Source of the DNA: Pseudomonadota bacterium
GTDB taxonomy: Bacteria > Pseudomonadota > Alphaproteobacteria > UBA9655
Direction of reading: 5' to 3'
NCBI GenBank assembly: GCA_021809225.1
Contig: JAKBAL010000115.1
Coordinates: forward strand, 1-7,077
Length of the DNA stretch: 7,077 nucleotides
How positions within the stretch are numbered: the first letter of the stretch is position 1; each line of letters opens with the position of its first letter. This document shows positions 3,892 to 7,077 of the stretch, in pieces. The position numbers and the translations under genes are program-made. The notes under the pieces were generated by a model. It was not told where the DNA came from. It made no database searches and was given only the letters and a program-made list of their open reading frames with translations.

Positions 3892-6831
3892 TCAGGAATA
3901 CATATTAAAAGCCTCTATAACTGAGAAATAATCAAAAGGCTGATGATTATTATCTTTTCTTATCTCGTTGATAAGATTATCCACCACCAATCGGTTGGCT
4001 GCTACATCTTTGCGTATACGATTTGAAAGCGATTCCTCTCTCTCCTTTTCAGTTTTAGGAAGTTGACGTTCAACCGAATCCGCATAATTTAAAAGTTGCG
4101 TATCCAATAAATCTAGCATATAAGCGAATAATCGAGGCGTGCTGAAAACGTTATAATTTATTTTTCTTAATTGCTGATGAATAAAATTCATATCCCCAGT
4201 AGCAGCTAAAACGCAGTCATGGACGGCGAAGAAGGGTACTTCGTTTGCATTCTTTTTCATAGAGATTGCGAAAAGCCCGATAATAGCGGCGTCGAAGGAA
4301 TGAATAAAATCGGGCGGAAGGGAAAGGATCAATTTCTTTTTATCCAGGAGATTGGTTAGCTCCATAAATGTAATCGATTTGTTTACATGCTTGAACCGTG
4401 GGGTTTTAGATTTTGTATCCTGTTGTTTAAGCTTTATTTGAAACCGTTTTCTTTTACGTTGTGGGTAGCATAATTCTATTCTTAATCCTAGAGGGGTGGT
4501 CCAAACAATCTTCTGATCGTACTTAGCGTAAATTTGAGCGTAATTTTTCAACATTTCCAAGAAGAGAAAAATTTTGCGTTTCTTTACATCTTCGATGATG
4601 CTGTCAGATAGCATAAAAACAAGTTTAACGTTAAAATACCTTTCAAATTCAGTAGATATGATATATTTTAAATTATTTTGAAAAGAATACGCGGTGAGGC
4701 CATAAGCTCCTTTCATTAGATACTCTTTGAATATCGTTTTCAAGAAGTCAGAGCGAACGGAATCAGGCATATTATCTAGGATTTTTTTAATCTCGGTATT
4801 CTCGCAATTCTGATAATATTCGTTACCGATCTCACCATAAAAGCTAAGCGGTTTTCCGTTAACACTAGCGGCGTTAAGGTTTAGGAAAAATTTATAACGA
4901 CTGTCCTCTAAGAGAAGAGCGATTATCTGGTTACCGGAAGAGGTAGCATCAACGGAAATAAGGAAATTAGAAAGGTAGTTACCCGCGTTTTCTTGACCAT
5001 AAATTTCTAGGTAATTTTGGTATTTTTTCCATTCCGAAGCAACGTTATAAAATTCAAGATGATTCGCGCACGATCCAAGAGGAGAAAAGAAATTTCCTCG
5101 ATCAAACCTCCGAAGATTGCCTTGAAGGAAAGCGTCTCGGTCGAAGAAAAAGACTCTTTCCGAGAAAGACATTTTATCTTTGCTATAAGCCTTTGTGGCG
5201 TGAAATTTAAACCAATCCAAATTAAATGGACGATAATCAAACGAACGGAGAAGGGATCGGATAAATTTATTGGTAACTGGGCTGAGGTCTGAATTAGCAT
5301 AGAATCTCCCTCTAAAATCAATTTTATAAGGGAAATAAAAGCCGTCTCCTGGTAAAAGATAAAGACGAAAAACTTCAAGTAATTTTTCAATCCTCTCGAA
5401 TTCTATTAACGCGGATCGATCGGAAAGATATCTCAAATATTCAGAAGCAACTTGGTGATCTTTTATTACTTTGATAGTTCCGTTGGAAAGATATCTGCAA
5501 CTTCTCTTAAGATAAGTTTCAAGCGAAAATTCCGTTCCATTGTCTCGTTTAGAATAGAACTTTCTATACGCGTCTAATAATTGTTGTGTTGATTTTTTTA
5601 GATTATTCTCCAAATAATCTTTGTATTCTGAACGCATTTTATCATAAACTTCCCAATCTAAGAGAAACTTAGAAGATTGTAGTTTATTAACAGCGTCGAT
5701 TAGATCATCTTTTCTTTTTTCTAAAATTACCTTAGCATCAGGAGTATCGGTTAAAGGGAAAAGATGGTGGGTATCATTTAATAGAAATCCTCCGGAGAAA
5801 TTACTTCTCAAATCCAGTTCATCTCGAGTCCAGTCGTTAGGCTTGCAAAGCATAGGGAGAGAACCAAAGACGAAACCCTCCTCTACAAGCTGACGCGATA
5901 ATTTACCTAAATCAACGTGGAGATTAAAGCGCTGAGTAATGTACTCCTTGCCTTCCAAGCTGGAATAGGGAATGTACTCTTCCTCAACTAGGTCTCCCAG
6001 GGAATTTACGAAGAGACTTACCAAAACGAAACCAATCTTTAAACCGTCTCTTTCCATGTTCTCATCGAAATCCCTCTGCGTTCTGTATTTTCGTTTGGTC
6101 CCGAGACTGTAAACTTGAAAGGCTATAACGCTAAGGAATTTTTTCCACTTATACTCTACATGCTGGTACTTAAGGAAGATAATCGCTATAACTTTGAAGG
6201 CGAGCCGCTTGTCGATACTACGAAAATATTCGATATAAAATCGATCAATAGACTCGCGTTTATCCTCGAAATTTCTATAGTAATTTGCCTCGAACTTGCG
6301 AATATTCTCCTCCGTTGCGAAATAGTTGAAAAGGAGTTTATAGGCAGCGGAATCTTTTTCCTTAGCGATTTCCTCTTCTAATTTCTCGCAGGACTTATTT
6401 AGCGTGTCTTCTTCGAGAAGCTTCTGCGCTTCTCTATGAAGAAGAAGCTCAAGATTCAGACTGCTTCCGTACTCACTAAAATCTTGGAGAATATAATTTA
6501 TCGCACCAGCTGAATCAATTTCCTTGACGTTAGTTCCAGCCTCCAAATCCTCGTTTACAATGTTATTCCAGATAACAGAAATCTCGGACTTATCCATTTC
6601 CTTGTCGATGAGGATATGGAAATGAGGGATACCGGTTTGAGTAAGCTCCTTAACGTAAAAATAGGAAATCCCGTTACTAGTTAGGGTTTCAGTAAAAAGT
6701 TGAATGTGTCCAATTCGGTATTGTTTTGCCTCCCTGTAGGTGAGGGTGATAAATAATTTCCAAGCTTGTTGCCTTAAAATTTTCTTAAGTATAGGTAATT
6801 TCTTGTTATTTTTACGATTTTCAAGATTCAT
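3892..6831 (-). CDS. HUH endonuclease fused to single-subunit RNA polymerase (979 aa)
   Basis: Two enzymes in one chain. Residues about 25-120 carry HUH rolling-circle motifs: motif 1 FITLTY (27-32), motif 2 GIPHFHILID with His70 and His72 as metal ligands, and motif 3 AINYILQD with Tyr113 as the likely nicking residue. Residues 121-240 are a charged helical linker. The rest is a T7/mitochondrial-type RNA polymerase: LPMLCKPNDWT (325-335), AVNKLQ (380-385), FYFPYKIDFRGRFY (498-511), motif A SVDATSSGNQ with Asp628, motif B Lys698-x3-Lys702-x7-Tyr710 (the first Lys is Arg in T7), IVWTTPLG (775-782), LPPDFIHSFD, and motif C AVHDC with His871 and Asp872. Both catalytic Asp residues are present, so it should be active. 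I chose ATG at 6831; a GTG at 6843 would add four residues but overlaps the shared upstream element. The stop is TGA, 10 nt before the recombinase. Predicted role: nick the origin, transcribe the plasmid and perhaps prime synthesis. No DNA polymerase is encoded. Confidence 0.9.
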   Translation of the reverse strand: MNLENRKNNKKLPILKKILRQQAWKLFITLTYREAKQYRIGHIQLFTETLTSNGISYFYVKELTQTGIPHFHILIDKEMDKSEISVIWNNIVNEDLEAGTNVKEIDSAGAINYILQDFSEYGSSLNLELLLHREAQKLLEEDTLNKSCEKLEEEIAKEKDSAAYKLLFNYFATEENIRKFEANYYRNFEDKRESIDRFYIEYFRSIDKRLAFKVIAIIFLKYQHVEYKWKKFLSVIAFQVYSLGTKRKYRTQRDFDENMERDGLKIGFVLVSLFVNSLGDLVEEEYIPYSSLEGKEYITQRFNLHVDLGKLSRQLVEEGFVFGSLPMLCKPNDWTRDELDLRSNFSGGFLLNDTHHLFPLTDTPDAKVILEKRKDDLIDAVNKLQSSKFLLDWEVYDKMRSEYKDYLENNLKKSTQQLLDAYRKFYSKRDNGTEFSLETYLKRSCRYLSNGTIKVIKDHQVASEYLRYLSDRSALIEFERIEKLLEVFRLYLLPGDGFYFPYKIDFRGRFYANSDLSPVTNKFIRSLLRSFDYRPFNLDWFKFHATKAYSKDKMSFSERVFFFDRDAFLQGNLRRFDRGNFFSPLGSCANHLEFYNVASEWKKYQNYLEIYGQENAGNYLSNFLISVDATSSGNQIIALLLEDSRYKFFLNLNAASVNGKPLSFYGEIGNEYYQNCENTEIKKILDNMPDSVRSDFLKTIFKEYLMKGAYGLTAYSFQNNLKYIISTEFERYFNVKLVFMLSDSIIEDVKKRKIFLFLEMLKNYAQIYAKYDQKIVWTTPLGLRIELCYPQRKRKRFQIKLKQQDTKSKTPRFKHVNKSITFMELTNLLDKKKLILSLPPDFIHSFDAAIIGLFAISMKKNANEVPFFAVHDCVLAATGDMNFIHQQLRKINYNVFSTPRLFAYMLDLLDTQLLNYADSVERQLPKTEKEREESLSNRIRKDVAANRLVVDNLINEIRKDNNHQPFDYFSVIEAFNMYS

Positions 6832-6854
6832 TAATATTTCCACAAAAACTTAAG
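6832..6854 (-). promoter_or_regulatory. Shared upstream element of the replication unit
   Basis: On the minus strand, CTTAAG (6854-6849), 9 nt, then AAATATTA (6839-6832) directly abuts the ATG at 6831. This is the same pair as at 2313-2290. GTGGAAA inside the spacer is the nearest thing to a ribosome-binding site. The element is the best candidate for a promoter recognised by the plasmid-encoded polymerase, which would make the gene self-activating. Confidence 0.45.
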
Positions 6855-6887
6855 TTATTATTTTTTTTAATAAAGGAAAACTACCTT

Positions 6888-7077
6888 TAAAAAGTAGCAT
6901 CTTACATTTTGTTATAGATTGTAAGGTAATTTGGTTTTTTAGGGAGACCCCCCAGGGAAAAAAGATAGTTTTAGGGGGGGGTGAAAAAAGGGGGGAAATT
7001 TAGGGGTTTTAGGGCTTTGAACCGGTGGTAATAGGAAATTAGATTTTAAAGTTGCGAAAAAATGGAGGTAAAATTTT
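6888..7077. repeat. Right copy of terminal overlap (redundant with 1-189)
   Basis: This is the same sequence as 1-189, ending at the window edge, with one extra G in the homopolymer (6974-6981, eight G). It includes a redundant copy of the first iteron at 7016-7039. Removing it leaves a circle of about 6,887 bp. Confidence 0.9.

Noticed and set aside
5007..5390. 127-codon minus-strand and 91-codon plus-strand frames
   Set aside because: Both sit inside the polymerase domain, where the main frame carries the conserved motifs.
6829..6843. GTG start four codons upstream in the HUH-RNA polymerase gene
   Set aside because: The ATG at 6831 is a better start and sits right after the shared AAATATTA block, as in the other unit; the GTG would place that block inside the gene.
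1..7077. Insertion sequence or transposon
   Set aside because: No transposase is present; the repeated ends are explained by circularity and the recombinase is of the Xer/integrase type.

Overview
The window is one full turn of a small circular replicon. Bases 1-189 recur at 6888-7077 with a single extra G in a homopolymer, so the unit is about 6,887 bp and the last 190 bases are the start read again. It is AT-rich, compact, and all four convincing genes lie on the minus strand. It encodes no rRNA, recognisable tRNA, insertion sequence or CRISPR array.

In the direction of transcription: (i) a control region spanning the junction (6832-6887 plus 1-317) with two identical 24-bp iterons, a run of TTTTAGGG-type motifs and G-runs able to form a quadruplex; (ii) a 979-residue protein (6831-3892) that joins an N-terminal HUH rolling-circle endonuclease to a full-length single-subunit (T7/mitochondrial-type) RNA polymerase; (iii) 10 nt later, a 229-residue minimal tyrosine recombinase (3881-3192); (iv) a 905-bp non-coding region (3191-2287) with a dif-like inverted repeat, a roughly 300-nt foldable domain closed by an end-to-end stem, a hairpin plus T-tract on the plus strand, and two large perfect inverted repeats, one of 20 bp and one of 14 bp; (v) two membrane-anchored proteins of unknown function (2286-1273 and 1256-318), 16 nt apart.

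The two first-in-unit genes (HUH-RNA polymerase and the larger membrane protein) share an upstream arrangement CTTAAG, 9-10 nt, AAATATTA, then ATG. This suggests two transcription units with a common promoter type, plausibly read by the plasmid's own polymerase. My inferred model is that the fusion protein nicks an origin and supplies transcripts and perhaps primers, the host supplies DNA polymerase, the recombinase resolves multimers at the 3150-3172 site, and the membrane pair serves maintenance, transfer or particle formation.

Host: genes read with the standard code. TGA closes two genes, visible tryptophans use TGG, and Shine-Dalgarno signals are weak or absent. Plasmid-borne single-subunit RNA polymerases are best known from mitochondrial plasmids, so an organellar plasmid of a plant, alga or protist that has not reassigned TGA is my leading guess. 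A bacterial plasmid or phage-like element is not excluded. The host is inference; the gene content and circularity are seen directly.
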